Source of the DNA: Sapria himalayana
Taxonomy: Eukaryota; Streptophyta; Magnoliopsida; Malpighiales; Rafflesiaceae
DNA length: 64,000 nucleotides
Assembly (NCBI GenBank): GCA_029783825.1
Contig: JAREIK010000741.1
Span: 74,858-138,857 of the forward strand
Direction: 5' to 3'
Below the pieces are notes generated by a model. It was not told where the DNA came from. It was given only the letters and a program-made list of their open reading frames with translations, and searched no databases. This document shows, in pieces, positions 38,618-50,546 of this stretch; position 1 is the first letter of the stretch; each line of letters opens with the position of its first letter. The position numbers were made by a program, and so were the translations under genes.

Positions 38618-41600
38618 TATCTGACTACATGACTATCTGATTACATGACTATCTGACTATTTAACTATCTGACTATATGAATATCTGAATAAATGACAAT
38701 CTGACAATATGACTATCTGAATATATGACTATATTACTATATGACTATATGACTAAATGACTAAATGGATTATCTGACTATATTACTATATGACTACATG
38801 ACTATATGACTTAATGACTCTCACAATATTACTAGCTGACTATACGACAATCTGTCTATATGACTATCTTACAATCTGACTCTCTAACTATATGACTATC
38901 TAACTATATGACTATGTAACTATGTGACTATTTGATTATATGAATATCTTACTGTATGACTACTATCTATCTGATAATCTGACTATATGACTATCTGACT
39001 ATATGACAATCTTATTATATGACTATATGACTATATGACTATATTACTATATGACTATATGACAATCTGACTATATGACTATATATCTATATGACTATCT
39101 GAATATCTGACTATTTGATAATTAGAATATATTACTCTGACTATCTAACAATCTGAAAATCTGACTATCTGACTATATAACTAGCTGACTATGTGACTAT
39201 CTAATTAATAGACTATCTGAAAACATGACTATCTAAATACATTACTATCTATCTACATGACTATTTGACTATAAGAATATCTGACTACTTCACTATCTAA
39301 CTACATGCTATCTGACTATATGAATATCTAACTATATGACTATTTGACAAATGACTATCTGACAAATGACTATCTGACTATATTAATATCTGATTATCTG
39401 ATTATCTGATTATCTGATTATCTGACAATATGACTATCTGACTCTATGACTATCTGACAATATGACATCTGACTATATGACTATCTGACTATATGACTAT
39501 CTGACTATATGACTATCTGACTATATGACTATCTGTTATATGACTACCTAACATCATGACTAACTTATTATATGACAATATGACTAAATTATTATATGTT
39601 GGTATGAGTATCTGACTATATGACTATAAGACTATCTGACTATATGACTATCTAAATATCTGACTATCTGAATATCTGACTATATGACTATATGACTATA
39701 TCACTATATGAATATGAGTATATGATTATAAGACTATATGACTATTTGACTATTTGACTATATGACTATATTTCTATTTGAATATCTGACTATATAACTA
39801 TATGACTTTCTGATTTTCTTAATTTCGGACTATCTAGCAATATGAATAGCTGACTATATGACTATCTGACTATATGACTATATGACTATATGACTACATG
39901 ACTATCTGACTACTTGACTATCTGGACTATATGTCTATCTAACTATAAGACTATATGACTATCTAACTATTAAATTATTTAATTATCTGACTATATCACT
40001 ATCTAACGATATGACTATCTATCTAATTGATTATCTGACTACATGCATATCTAACTATATGACTATATCACTATATGACTATCTGACTATATGGCGAAAT
40101 GACTATATGACTATCTATCTATATGACTATCTTACTATATGATTATCTGACTATATGACTATATGACATTATGATATCTAACTATATGAATATATATATA
40201 TATATATATATATGACTATATAACTATATTAATATATTTCTATAAGAATATATAAATATATGACTACCTGACTATATGACTATATTACTATATGTCCTTA
40301 TGACTATATGACTCTACGACTATATCACTATATGACTATATGACTATATGACTATATGACTATATGATGATATGACTATATGAGTATATGACTATAAGAC
40401 TTTCTAACAATATGACTTTATGACTAAATGACTATCAGATTATCTGATTATATTACTATCTGACTTTATAACAATCCGACTATCTGACTATATGACTATC
40501 TAACTATATGACTATTTGAATATTGAATATCTTACTATATGTCTAAATGACTATCTCACTATATGACTATCTCTCTATATCACTATCTGACTATATGACT
40601 ATGACTATATGACTATGACTATATAACTATATAACGATCTGACTATATGACCATCTGACTATATGACTATATGACTCTATGACTATCTGACTATATGACT
40701 CTAGGACTATCTGACTATATGCCTTTAACTATATGACTTTCTGACTATATGACTTTTAACTATATGACTTTCTGACTATATGAATATCTAACTATATGAA
40801 TGACTATTTGACTATTTAACTATAAGACTATCTAACTATATGATAATCTGATTATATGACTATCTCACTATATGTCTTTGTGACTATGACTATTTGACTA
40901 TATGACTATGTGACTATATTACTATATGACTATTTGACTATCTCACAATATTATTATATAACTGTATAATTATATGACTATCTAACAATCTGACTATATG
41001 ACTTTCTGAATATATGAATATATGCTTATATGACTATCTGATTATATGACTATCTGATTATATGACTATCTGATTATATGACTATCTGATTATATGACTA
41101 TCTGACTATATAACTATATGACTATATGATTATATGACTATATGACTATATGATTATATGACTATATGACTATATGATTATATGACTATCTGACTATATG
41201 ACTATATGACTATATGATTATCTGACTATATTACTATCAGACTATATGACTATATACACTATGACTCTCTGATTGTATGCCTATCTGACTATATGACTAT
41301 TTGATTGTATGACTATATTACTATCTGACTATATGACTATATCACTATATTACTATATAACTATCTGACTATATAACTATTTGACTATATGACTATATGA
41401 CTGTATGATTATATGACTATATAATTATATGACTAACTGACTATATGAAAATTGGATTATCTGATTATATGAATATTTGACTATCTGACTATATGACTAT
41501 ATGAATATATGACTATTAGACTATCTGACTATGACAATCTGATTATATGATTATGTGACCATATGACTTTATGACTATTTGACTTTATGACTATCTGACT

Positions 41601-44241
41601 ATATGACTATGTGACTATATGACTATCTAACTATATGACTATCTAACTATATGACTATTTGATTATATGACTATCGCACTATCTTAGTATCTGACTATTT
41701 AACTATGTGACTATCTGAATATATCAATATCTGACTATATGACTATCTGACTACATGACTATCTTATTGTATGACTGTATGACTTTATGAATATCTAACT
41801 ATATGACTATCTGCCTATATTACTATCTGACTATCTGACTATCTGATTATATGACTATATAACTATATGACTATCTGAATATATAAATATATGACTATAT
41901 GACTATCTTACTAAATGACATTCTGACTATATGCCTATATGACTCTATGACTATCTGACTATACGACTATATCACTATATGACTATTACTATATGACTCT
42001 ATGACTATATGACTATATAACTATCTAACTATTTGACTCTATGACTATATGACTTTCACAATATTACTATCTAACTATACGACTATCTATCTATCTATAT
42101 GACTATCTTACAATATGACTCTCCGACTATATGACTATTTGACTATATGACTATCTGACTATATGACTATCTGACTATATAACTATATTACTATTTGACT
42201 ATATGACTTTATACTATATGACTCTATGACTATATGAATATATAACTATTTGACTATTTTACTATCTAACTATATGTTTATTTACTATATGACTTTTTTA
42301 CTATATGTCTATCTGACTATATGACTATCTGAGTGTCTGACTATGTGACTATCTGACTATTTACTATATGATTATCTTATTATATAACTATCCGACTATA
42401 TAATTATCCGACGATATGACTATATGACTATATGAATATATGACTATATGATTATAAAACTATCTGATTATATGATTATCTAACTATATTAAAATTTGAT
42501 TATTTGACTATATGACTATTTGACTATCTGACTATCTGATAATATGACTATCTGACAATATGACTATATGACTATATGACCATCTGACTATCTGACTATC
42601 TGACAATATGACTATATGACTATATGACCATCTGACTATCTGACTATCTGAAAATATGACTATATGACTATATGACCATCTGACTATCTGACTATGACTA
42701 TCTGACTATATGACTTTATGACTCTATGACTATTCTACTATATGACTATCTAAATATATGACTATATGACTATAGAACTATCTGACTATATGACTTTATG
42801 ACTCTATGACTATTCTACTATATGACTATCTAAATATATGACTATATGACTATAGAACTATCTGACTATATGATTATATAACTATATAACTATATTACTA
42901 TTTAACTATCTGATTATATGACTATATGACTATATGACTATATGACTCTGAATATAAGACTATATGATTATATGACTATATGTCCTTATGACTATATGAT
43001 TATCTGATTATATTAATATATGACTATTTGACTATATGACTATCTAACTATATTACTATATGACTATTTGATTATATGACTATATTACTATGTCTCTATG
43101 ACTATCTGACTATTTGATTATATGATTATATGATTATATGACTATATGAATATATAACCATATGACTATATGACTATATGATTATGACTATATGAATATA
43201 TGATTATATGGCTTTATGACTGTATGTCTATATGACTATGACTATCTGACTATATGACTATGACTGACTATATGACTATATGACTATTTGATTATCTAAC
43301 TATATGACTATATGACTATATGACTATTTTACTATATGATCATATGATTATATGACTATATGTCTATATGATTATATGTCTATATGACTATATGACTATA
43401 TGACTATACGATTATCTTACTATCTGACTATATAAATATATGATTATATGTCTATATGACAAGATGACTATATTACTATCTAACTATATTACTATATAAT
43501 ATATGACTATTTGACTATCTGACTATCTAACTATCTAACTATATGAATATATAACAATCGAGCTATATGACTATTTGCATATATGACTATCTAAATATAT
43601 GACTATACTACTTTATGACTATATTACTATCTGCCTATATTGACTTTCTAACTTTATTACTATTTGACTATATTAGTATATGACTATCTGATTATATTAC
43701 TATTTGACTATATTTGTATATGACTATATGATTATCTGACTTTCAGACTATCTGACTATATAACTATCTGACTATATTATTATATTACTATCTAACTATA
43801 TGATTATCTGACTATATGACTATATAACTATATGATTATATTACTATCTGACTATTTGACTATCTGATTATAATACAATATAACTATCTAACTATATGAA
43901 TATCTGAGTATATGACTATATGACTATATGACAATATGATTATTTAACTATTTAATTATATGACTAAATGACTATATGACTATATGACTATATGACTATG
44001 TGACTATATGATTATATGACTATATGACTATATGACTATATATGACTATATGACTATATGACAAATGACTACTTAACTACATGACTACATGACTATATGA
44101 CTATTTAACTATATGACTATCTATGTATCTGACTATTTGTCTAAATTATGATATAACTATATAACTATACGACTATATGATTATATGACTATATGACTAT
44201 ATGACTATATGACTATATGACTATGACAATATTACTATATA
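38618..44241. repeat. octamer satellite, right arm, inverted (GACTATAT)n, 5.6 kb
   Basis: The same satellite as 13020-27165 but on the other strand (TATGACTA reading). Variant blocks mirror the left array: GAATATCTGACTACTTCACT near 39275-39294 is the complement of AGTGAAGTGGTCAAATATTC at about 26460, and both lie about 0.7 kb from the CACTA end. Shorter internal duplications are visible, such as the 'TATGACCATCTGACTATCTG' units near 42570-42690 and an exact repeat around 42700-42790. The array is 2.5 times shorter than the left one. Confidence 0.95.
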
Positions 44242-45039
44242 TGATGAGTCATTTGGTGTATCGATTGGCGATGTTGGTGTTCACGGTCCTTTAAATGTTC
44301 GAGATATACCAATTACAATGTTAAGAGCTAAGTAGATCAAGAAAGAATTGGTTGGGCTAGTGCAATCCGCTTTCGCCGAATTTGGACACCATGTTAACAA
44401 GACCTCTTCTTTAAAGATGGATTTCAATAATGAAGGATTAGCCATAATCAAAATTCTTCTATCAATAGAAAAGTTAGGCTAACTTGGAACATGTAGCTGG
44501 GAAATTTAATTGGGCTGGACCATTTATTTGATTTACTCAATGGGGGTAGTTTTTCATGATATAAAGCCCAAATTTGTATTTTTGTTAGGTTGGCCTAACT
44601 TATGTTTTTTTTGTGCTTATTTCTTAGCCTAGTTAATTAGGGTTCTTACATGGGTCATATAAATAGGCCACTATGATATTGAAAGAACAACTTGTCGAAT
44701 GATATTCTAAAATTTTCAGATTAAGAGAGTTGAGTTTTCTCCTCTTGTTCTTGAATGAACTTCTGAACTTATCAAAGAAAAATACTTTGTGGCGTTCACC
44801 CATCAAACCTGAGTTCTTGAAATAAGTTTTCATTGGGTTCCTAGAGTAAGATTTCACCGGATCCTTTGGACAAGTTTCAATAGGTTTATATTCTTAATAC
44901 CCCAGGTTCGTTGTTCATTATTGATAATTTGGTCAAGATATTTATCATTTACTTGGTTCCTTTTCTTTCTTTCTTGTGCTTTGAAGACCATTTCAGAGTG
45001 TGGGTTAAAATGAGGTTTTTCCTTCGCGGGTTCACGTCA
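44242..45039 (+). repeat. 5' LTR of right gypsy B
   Basis: 798 bases, TGATGAGTCATTTGG...TTCACGTCA, followed directly by the primer site. A TATA box TATAAATAG is at 44658-44666. The upstream junction with satellite (ACTATATA then TGATGAG) is the mirror of the left junction at 13019/13020. The open frame 44633-44857 on - lies wholly in the LTR and is not a gene. Confidence 0.92.
44658..44666 (+). promoter_or_regulatory. TATA box of right gypsy B 5' LTR
   Basis: TATAAATAG in the middle of the LTR, followed about 30 bases later by ordinary sequence, the expected position of the U3/R boundary. It could still start transcripts running rightward into the copia insertion. Confidence 0.5.
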
Positions 45040-45054
45040 TTTGGTATTAGAGCC
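45040..45054 (+). other. primer-binding site, tRNA-Met type (right gypsy B)
   Basis: TTTGGTATTAGAGCC immediately after the LTR. It differs from the common plant initiator-Met site at one internal base, the same base as in the left copy. Confidence 0.82.
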
Positions 45055-45271
45055 TAGGTTGCAAATTATGTCTTCAATTTTTATTTTTAAATTTTTTCCC
45101 TCATTTCATTACTGTTCATCAATTTTTGGTGCTGTTCATTTTATAAATTTTTGTGTAAACCCAAAATCTATATTTTGGATCATTTTTTTGGGATGTACTG
45201 TTCATCGTTACTTTGACACTATTTATCATCATTTTTCTGCACTATCCTTTCAACTTTTAGTGCAAACCCTA
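45055..45271 (+). other. gypsy B leader, part upstream of the copia insertion
   Basis: T-rich leader with CTGTTCAT motifs. It is interrupted after AACCCTA at 45271, and the rest resumes at 50547. The overlapping open frame 45041-45376 runs from the primer site into the copia LTR and has no recognisable domain. Confidence 0.8.
45267..45271. repeat. target-site duplication CCCTA, left side of copia
   Basis: CCCTA directly precedes the copia LTR and is repeated at 50547-50551 directly after the second LTR. The unoccupied counterpart is at 12011-12015 in the other palindrome arm. Confidence 0.93.
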
Positions 45272-45833
45272 TGTTGGGCAATCGCGCTTCCACGGATAGT
45301 GAGATTAAGAACAGAAACAAAAGAAAACACAGAAAAAACAAGCAATATATATATCTCAATCCAACAGCATCCATGACAGAATCAAAAAAACATGAGAAAT
45401 CAACACAGGAAATAACGTGGTTCGCTAGTTGCTCAGTACGACTAGCTACCTCCTCCAGAAATTGCTTATGCGTTACAGATTAAAACCAAGAACATAACGT
45501 CTTACAGTATGCAGCACGGAGCAGTCGCGAAATCGCACAGAGAGAAGAAGAGATGATGATGAACAGTTCAACCGGGTCAAAAACAGCCGCCCGAAAAGAT
45601 AAATACAAATCATTTTATACAAAAAATAAACATCCGGTTCATTTAACCGAAGCGGGTCGGATCATGGAACGTGTCAGGCTCTGCTCCAAAAATTTCAGCC
45701 CGCTGACCGGACAGTGGGACCTCCGTTATTGTGCTACTGCTGCATTCCCGGGCTTTTAATATTTCCTTTCCTGCACTTACATGAAAATATTAAAACAGAT
45801 TATTAAGTAAAAAAACAAATTACATATACAGCA
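45272..45833 (-). repeat. 3' LTR of nested copia
   Basis: Starts TGTTGGGCAATCGCG and ends ACATATACAGCA on +; it is near-identical in layout to 49988-50546. Contains GTATAAAATG on - (45611-45620). The GC-rich block 45590-45750 explains the + strand open frames 45271-45483 and 45553-45759, which are shadows. Confidence 0.94.
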
Positions 45834-45848
45834 ATCTCCACCTTAATT
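45834..45848 (-). other. polypurine tract of nested copia
   Basis: On -, AATTAAGGTGGAGAT directly precedes the 3' LTR. AGGTGGAGAT is the usual plant copia plus-strand primer. Confidence 0.82.
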
Positions 45849-45914
45849 TGTTTTGCATGCAGATAGAGAGACACTCTCTATAAACAGTTAGTCCAAAAAG
45901 ACTACATCTAATTT

Positions 45915-46680
45915 GATATGTTCAGTAAGTCAAGACAGTGTCTTAACTTATTCAGAGTAACAGGTTTGGTAAACATGTCAGCTGTATTATCAGAAGTTGC
46001 AATCTTCTTTACTTTTACCCTCTTCTCAGATCGAAGAAATGATATCGCACATCAATGTGCTTTGTCCTCTCATGGTGCACTTGGTCTTTTGCTAAACAAA
46101 TAGCACTGAGGTTGTCACAGAAGACTGTTGCAACCTCTTCATAAAGACCAAGGTCCTTAAGAAAACCTTTCAGCCATATCCCTTCCTTCGTAGCTTAGTC
46201 AGAGCCATATACTCTGCTTCAGTAGAAGATAAAGTAACAGAAGATTGCAGTGTGGCTTTCCAGCTAACTACAGAACCACATAAAGTGAAGACATAACCAG
46301 TCATAGACCGTCTACTGTCAACATCTCCTACATAGTCAGAATCAGAATATCCTGCCAGCAAGAGTTCATATTCATTACCAAATATCAGACCAACATCAGA
46401 ACTCCCCTTGAGGTACCTAAGTATCCTCTTAACAGCTTTCCAGTGCTCTTGACCAAGGTTTATCATAAACCTACTCACTGCATTTACTGCATGAGCAATA
46501 TCAGGTCAGGTGCACACCATAAGATACATGAGGCTCCCGACAGCACTAGAATAAGAAACCTTAGACATTTATTGCTTATCAGATTCAGATTGAGGATAAT
46601 ATTCTAATGTCAGATGGAGATTAGAAGCAAATGGTGTGGACAGAGGCTTACAAGAAACCATTCCAAATCTAGATAGAAGT
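45915..46680 (-). pseudogene. copia RNase H domain and pol C-terminus
   Basis: The open piece 46170-46478 reads HWKAVKRILRYLKGSSDVGL, then AGYSDSDYVGDVDSRRSMTGY, VVSWKATLQSSVTLSSTEAE and YMALT, classic copia RNase H with the S-D-x-D and STEAEY blocks. Upstream (46480-46680) LMYLMVC and VNAVSRF pieces are broken by stops. Downstream, the tail with DNTADMFTKPV and LRHCLDL ends near 45918. A frameshift after about 46180 separates them. Confidence 0.88.
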
Positions 46681-46682
46681 TT

Positions 46683-47560
46683 CTAAATATATTGTTTCTG
46701 TGAAAGAAATAATTTTCTTTTAATTCTATCTCTGAATATTTCCATACCTAAAATTTGCTTTGCTCCACCAAGATTTTTCATATCAAATTCAGAACTGAGG
46801 AGATCTTTCAGTTCCTGAATATCAGATTTATTTCTGGCAGTAATAAGCATATCATCTACATACAATAGCAAGTAGATATATGACTCATCCTTGTTCCTTT
46901 TGATATAAACACAACAGTCATGGTCACACTTATTGTATTCATGACTAGTCATGAAACAGTCAAATCTCTTGTACCACTAACGGGGAGATTGCTTAAGTCC
47001 ATAAAGGGAATTCAGAAGCTTGCACACATGGGTTTCCTTGCCTGATACCTCAAAACCCTCAGGCTGGCTCATGAAGATCTCTTCATCGAGATCTCCATGA
47101 AGAAAAGTAGTTTTGACATCTAGTTGCTCAAGTTCAAGATTCTGATGTGCTACTAATGCTAGAAGCACTCCTATTAAGGTATGTCTAACTACAGAAGAGA
47201 ATATCTCGTTGTAGTCAACACCCTCTTTCTGACTGAACCCTCTTGCAACTAGACGTGCTTTAAACTTTAAACCACCAGCAATTGAGGCATCTTCTTTCTT
47301 CTTGAAAATCCATTTACAAGACACTATTTTTCTTCCCTTTGGTTTAGGTACAATGATCCAGGTACCATTCTTATGAAGAGATTCAATTTCTTCATTCATG
47401 GCAACCAACCATGACTCAGACTCAGGACAATTAACAACATTCCTGAAGGAGGATGGTTCAGTAATGTCAATTTCTTTGGCAACTTGTAGGGCAAATCCTA
47501 CAAACTCATCAAAGCCGAATCTCAGAGGAGGACGTGCGTTCACCCTCCTTTGTCTATCCC
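46683..47560 (-). pseudogene. copia reverse transcriptase
   Basis: Begins near the ESESWLVAMNEEIESLHKNG block, followed by NGTWIIVPKPKGRKIVSCKW, KFKARLVARGFSQKEGVDY, LDVKTTFLHGDLDEEIFMSQ and LNSLYGLKQSPR. An in-frame TAG at 46974-46976 then interrupts. The domain resumes with LLLYVDDMLITA (YVDD box intact) and ends at another TAG (46680-46682). The first catalytic Asp is in QLDVKT. Both stops would truncate the enzyme. Confidence 0.92.
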
Positions 47561-48985
47561 TTGCAATACAGTAGGGAATAGACTCTTCATGTGCAGTTTC
47601 AGGATTAGGTTCAATAACAGATTTAGCATCATTTTCATGATTAGCTATCGTTTGTCTAGAAACAACAGGCATCCTTCCTGGAGCTACAGATTCAGATTTT
47701 AGCTCCACCTTAAGTTCAGTTTGAGGAACATCAGGTAACTGAATAGGACTAGGTACTTGTTTCAGAATGACACTCTCGTCGAATGTAACACTCCTAGAGA
47801 GTATAACTCTCTTTTCAGATGGTGACCAGATATGGAATCCTTTGACTCCATCACCATAACCAACAAATATTCCCTTGCGTGCTCGAGGTTCAAGCTTACC
47901 ATCATTTACATGATAGTAGGCAATACACCCGAACACCTTCAGATTGGAATAATCTGCAGGCTTACCAGTCCACACTTCAAATGAAATTTTAAAGTTAATT
48001 CCACTATGTGGTGATCTGTTTATCAGATGGCATGCTGTATTAACAGCTTCAGCCCAAAACTCTTTGCCTAAGCCTGATTGAGAGAGCATACATCTAGTTC
48101 TCTCCAGAAGAGTTTGGTTTATTCTTTCAGCAATATCATTCTGCTGAGGAGTGTTCCTAACAGTTTTGTGTCTCGCAATACCTTTGTCCTTACAGAATTC
48201 TTCAAATTCAGACGAACAGAATTCTAGACCATTATCTGTTCGTAACAGTTTAACCTTCTTTTGTGTTTGATTTTCCACTAAGCTAACCCACTGCTTAAAC
48301 TTTATAAAAGTCTCGGATTTATGTTTTATCATGAATACCCAGGGCATCCTAGAGTAATCATCAACTAAACATAAATAAAAATGAGCACCCCCAAGAGATG
48401 TGACTCTAGAAGGGCCCCAATAGTCAGCATGGATATAATCCAAAATACTGTTTGTGCAGTGTATGGCTTTATCGAACTTAGTTCTATGTTTCTTACAAAA
48501 AACACAATGATCATAGAAGTTTAATTTACTGACTCTATGACCAACAAGAAGATTAAGATCAGAGAGAATTTTCATACCTTTATCTCCCATATGTGCGAGC
48601 TGCATATGCCATAGTCTGGTAAGTTCAGCTTTGTCTTCAGATGCTGGCTCTCCGAATGTGACAACAATAGCCCTTGTCACTGTGGAACCTATCAGTGTGT
48701 ATAGCATTCCAGTTTTCTGCCCCTTTAGTACAACATCATCTCCTCGGTGAACATTTAGTGTTCCCTTTCTACCACTGAATGAATATCCCCGATCATCCAG
48801 AACACCGAGAGAAATGAGATTCATTGTCATCTCAGGGACATATCTCACATTTGAAAGTGAGACAATTCGGCCATCCCAAGTTCTCAGTCTGACTGTGTCG
48901 ATTCCAACCACCTTACATGGTTGGCTGTTCCCCACCACAGCATGGCCAACTTCCTTCTTGTCATATTTGCTGAACCACTCCAATG
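47561..48985 (-). pseudogene. copia integrase, open from 49025 to 46977 with RT
   Basis: Part of a 682-codon open frame. The zinc domain has LWHMQLAHMGDKGM and DHCVFCKKHRTKF (HHCC). The core has CLVDDYSRMPWVF, LRTDNGLEF and NDIAERINQTLLERTR, giving the D-D-E triad. Then come HLINRSPHSGINFKIS, LKVFGCIAYYHV and FVGYGDGVKGFHIW. The C-terminal spacer to RT is long and low-complexity. This is the best preserved coding segment in the window; only its frame link to the protease is broken. Confidence 0.93.
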
Positions 48986-49327
48986 AGTGCTTATATGGAA
49001 GGAAGCACCAGTATCCAGGATCCATGAATCTGATCTTGCGATCGTTGTGGAGATTACCAACACAAGGTCTTCTCCATCATCCAGATCATCAAAAGTCACA
49101 GCAGCAGAAGGTGGGGGGTTAGGTTGACCTTGCTGTTCCAGCCTTGCTCTCTTCTTCGGGCACTCAATTTTCCAATGCCCTTTCTGTTTACAGTAGTGAC
49201 AAATGTCACCCTCCTTTGACCTCTTCTGAAGCTTATTTCCCTTCTTCTTGAATGGAATAGATTGTGGCCTCCTGTTTCTCACCACCAGTCCAACAGGATG
49301 TTGTTCAAGTCTTTCAACCACAGCCTT
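48986..49327 (-). pseudogene. copia nucleocapsid knuckle and protease
   Basis: The zinc knuckle CHYCKQKGHWKIEC is at about residue 40 of the 145-codon frame (48884-49321), followed by the protease active site WILDTGASFHIS. Right after this the frame is lost: the correct continuation (HSLEWFSKYDKKEVG) lies in the frame beginning at 49025, so a frameshift falls near 48985. The last 30 or so residues of this open frame are therefore out of frame. Confidence 0.9.
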
Positions 49328-49900
49328 CTATCTCATCTCTCTAGAGTGTAGGGTAGCCCAAACATCCTCTAGTGTGATCTCCTCCTTTCCCACAATGAGA
49401 GATTCAACAAAATTTTCATAGGAAGGAGGAAGAGAAACCAAGAGTAGAAGTGCAGTATCCTCGTCATCCACCTTAGCATCCACACGTTTAAGGTCCATGA
49501 GAATGCTGTTCAAGTCATCCAAATGCTTCTTCAAAGAGGTTCTCTCTTGCATCCTCAGTGTGAACAGCCTTCTCTTCAACAGAAACTTGTTCGTCAATGA
49601 TTTAGTCATGCACAGAGACTCAAGCTTGAGCCACAGTCCTGCAGTAGATTCCTCATCTGCTACCTCAGCAATGACTTCATCTGACAAGCTCAACAGAATG
49701 GTGGAGTGTGCTTTCTCTTCATGTCTCCAAGCCTCAGCCTCGGTTATTCTAAGAGCAGCAACAGTATGTGGATCGAAGCCTTGAACCAGATGACTCCAAA
49801 TATCGAAGTTTTTCAAATGCACTCGCATTTTAATCTACCACATACTAAACCCATTTCTACCGTTGAATTTCTCAATCGTGGTGTTTAGGGTTCCATCCAT
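49328..49900 (-). pseudogene. copia gag (capsid)
   Basis: The likely start is the ATG at 49898-49900 (MDGTLNTTIEKFNG), not the later ATG at 49828: the FNGRNGFSMW motif is typical of copia Gag N-termini and is in frame. An in-frame TAG at 49835-49837 follows it. Then comes the UBN2-like capsid: IWSHLVQGFDPHT, AHSTILLSLSDEVI, STAGLWLKLES, LTNKFLLKRRLFTLRM, LPPSYENFVESLI. It ends at a second TAG at 49325-49327, before the nucleocapsid frame. Gag would assemble the particle. Confidence 0.9.
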
Positions 49901-49974
49901 TTCAACAGAATATTGCTTGTACAGAAAAATCTCAAACACTAAATGCACAATTGCTCGAAAAATCCCAAACCAAG

Positions 49975-49987
49975 CTTTGATACCAAT
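49975..49987 (-). other. primer-binding site of nested copia, tRNA-Met type
   Basis: On -, ATTGGTATCAAAGC follows the 5' LTR. TGGTATCA is the core of the initiator tRNA-Met primer site common to plant copia elements. Confidence 0.85.
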
Positions 49988-50546
49988 TGTTGGGCAATCG
50001 CGCTTCCACGGGTAGTGAGATTAAGAATAGAAACAACAGAAAACACAGAAAAAACAAGCAATATATATATCCCAATCCAATAGCATCCACAACAGAATCA
50101 AAAAAACACGAGAAATCAACACAGGAAATAACATGGTTCGCTAGTCGCTCAATACGACTAGCTACCTCCACCAGAAAATGCTTATGCATTACAGATTAAA
50201 ACCAAGAACATAAAGGCTTACAGTATGCAACACGAAGTAGTCGCGAAATCATGTAGAGTGAAGAAGAGAGGATGATGAACAGTTCAACCGGGTCAAAAAC
50301 AGCCGCCCGAAAAAATAAATACAAATCATTTTATACAAAAAATAAACATCTGGTTCATTTAACCGAAGCGGGTCGGATCATGGAACGGGCCAGGCTCTGC
50401 TCCAAAAATTTTGGCCCGCTGACCGGACAGCGGGACCTCCGTTATTGTGCTACTGCTGCATCCCCGGGCTTTTAATATTTCATTTCCTGCAATTACATGA
50501 AAATATTAAAATATATTATTATGTAAAAAAAATTACATATACAGCA
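49988..50546 (-). repeat. 5' LTR of nested copia
   Basis: 559 bases, TGTTGGGC...TACAGCA on +. Contains GTATAAAATG on - at 50327-50336 as a possible TATA box. The + strand open frames 49987-50199 and 50272-50475 are shadows inside the LTR. Confidence 0.94.
50327..50336 (-). promoter_or_regulatory. TATA-like box in copia 5' LTR
   Basis: GTATAAAATG on -, about 220 bases into the 5' LTR from its upstream edge. It is conserved in the other LTR (45611-45620). Position and sequence fit a U3 TATA box; activity is unknown. Confidence 0.4.

Larger units (their letters stand above)
45272..50546 (-). mobile_element. complete Ty1/copia retrotransposon nested in gypsy B (5.3 kb)
   Basis: LTRs of 562 and 559 bases (TGTTGGGC...TACAGCA), flanked by a perfect CCCTA duplication. 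Reading on -: 5' LTR 49988-50546, primer site 49975-49987, gag, protease, integrase, RT, RNase H, purine tract 45834-45848, 3' LTR 45272-45833. Integrase before RT is the copia order. The two LTRs differ at roughly 35-40 positions by eye (about 93% alike), so the insertion is not very recent. Coding carries several stops and at least one frameshift, so it is non-autonomous. Confidence 0.95.

Noticed and set aside
44633..44857. 74-codon - frame as a host gene
   Set aside because: It lies entirely within the gypsy B LTR.
45553..50475. + strand frames in the copia LTRs (45271-45483, 45553-45759, 49987-50199, 50272-50475)
   Set aside because: They occur in both LTRs only because the LTRs are copies; they are antisense to the element and have no known domain.
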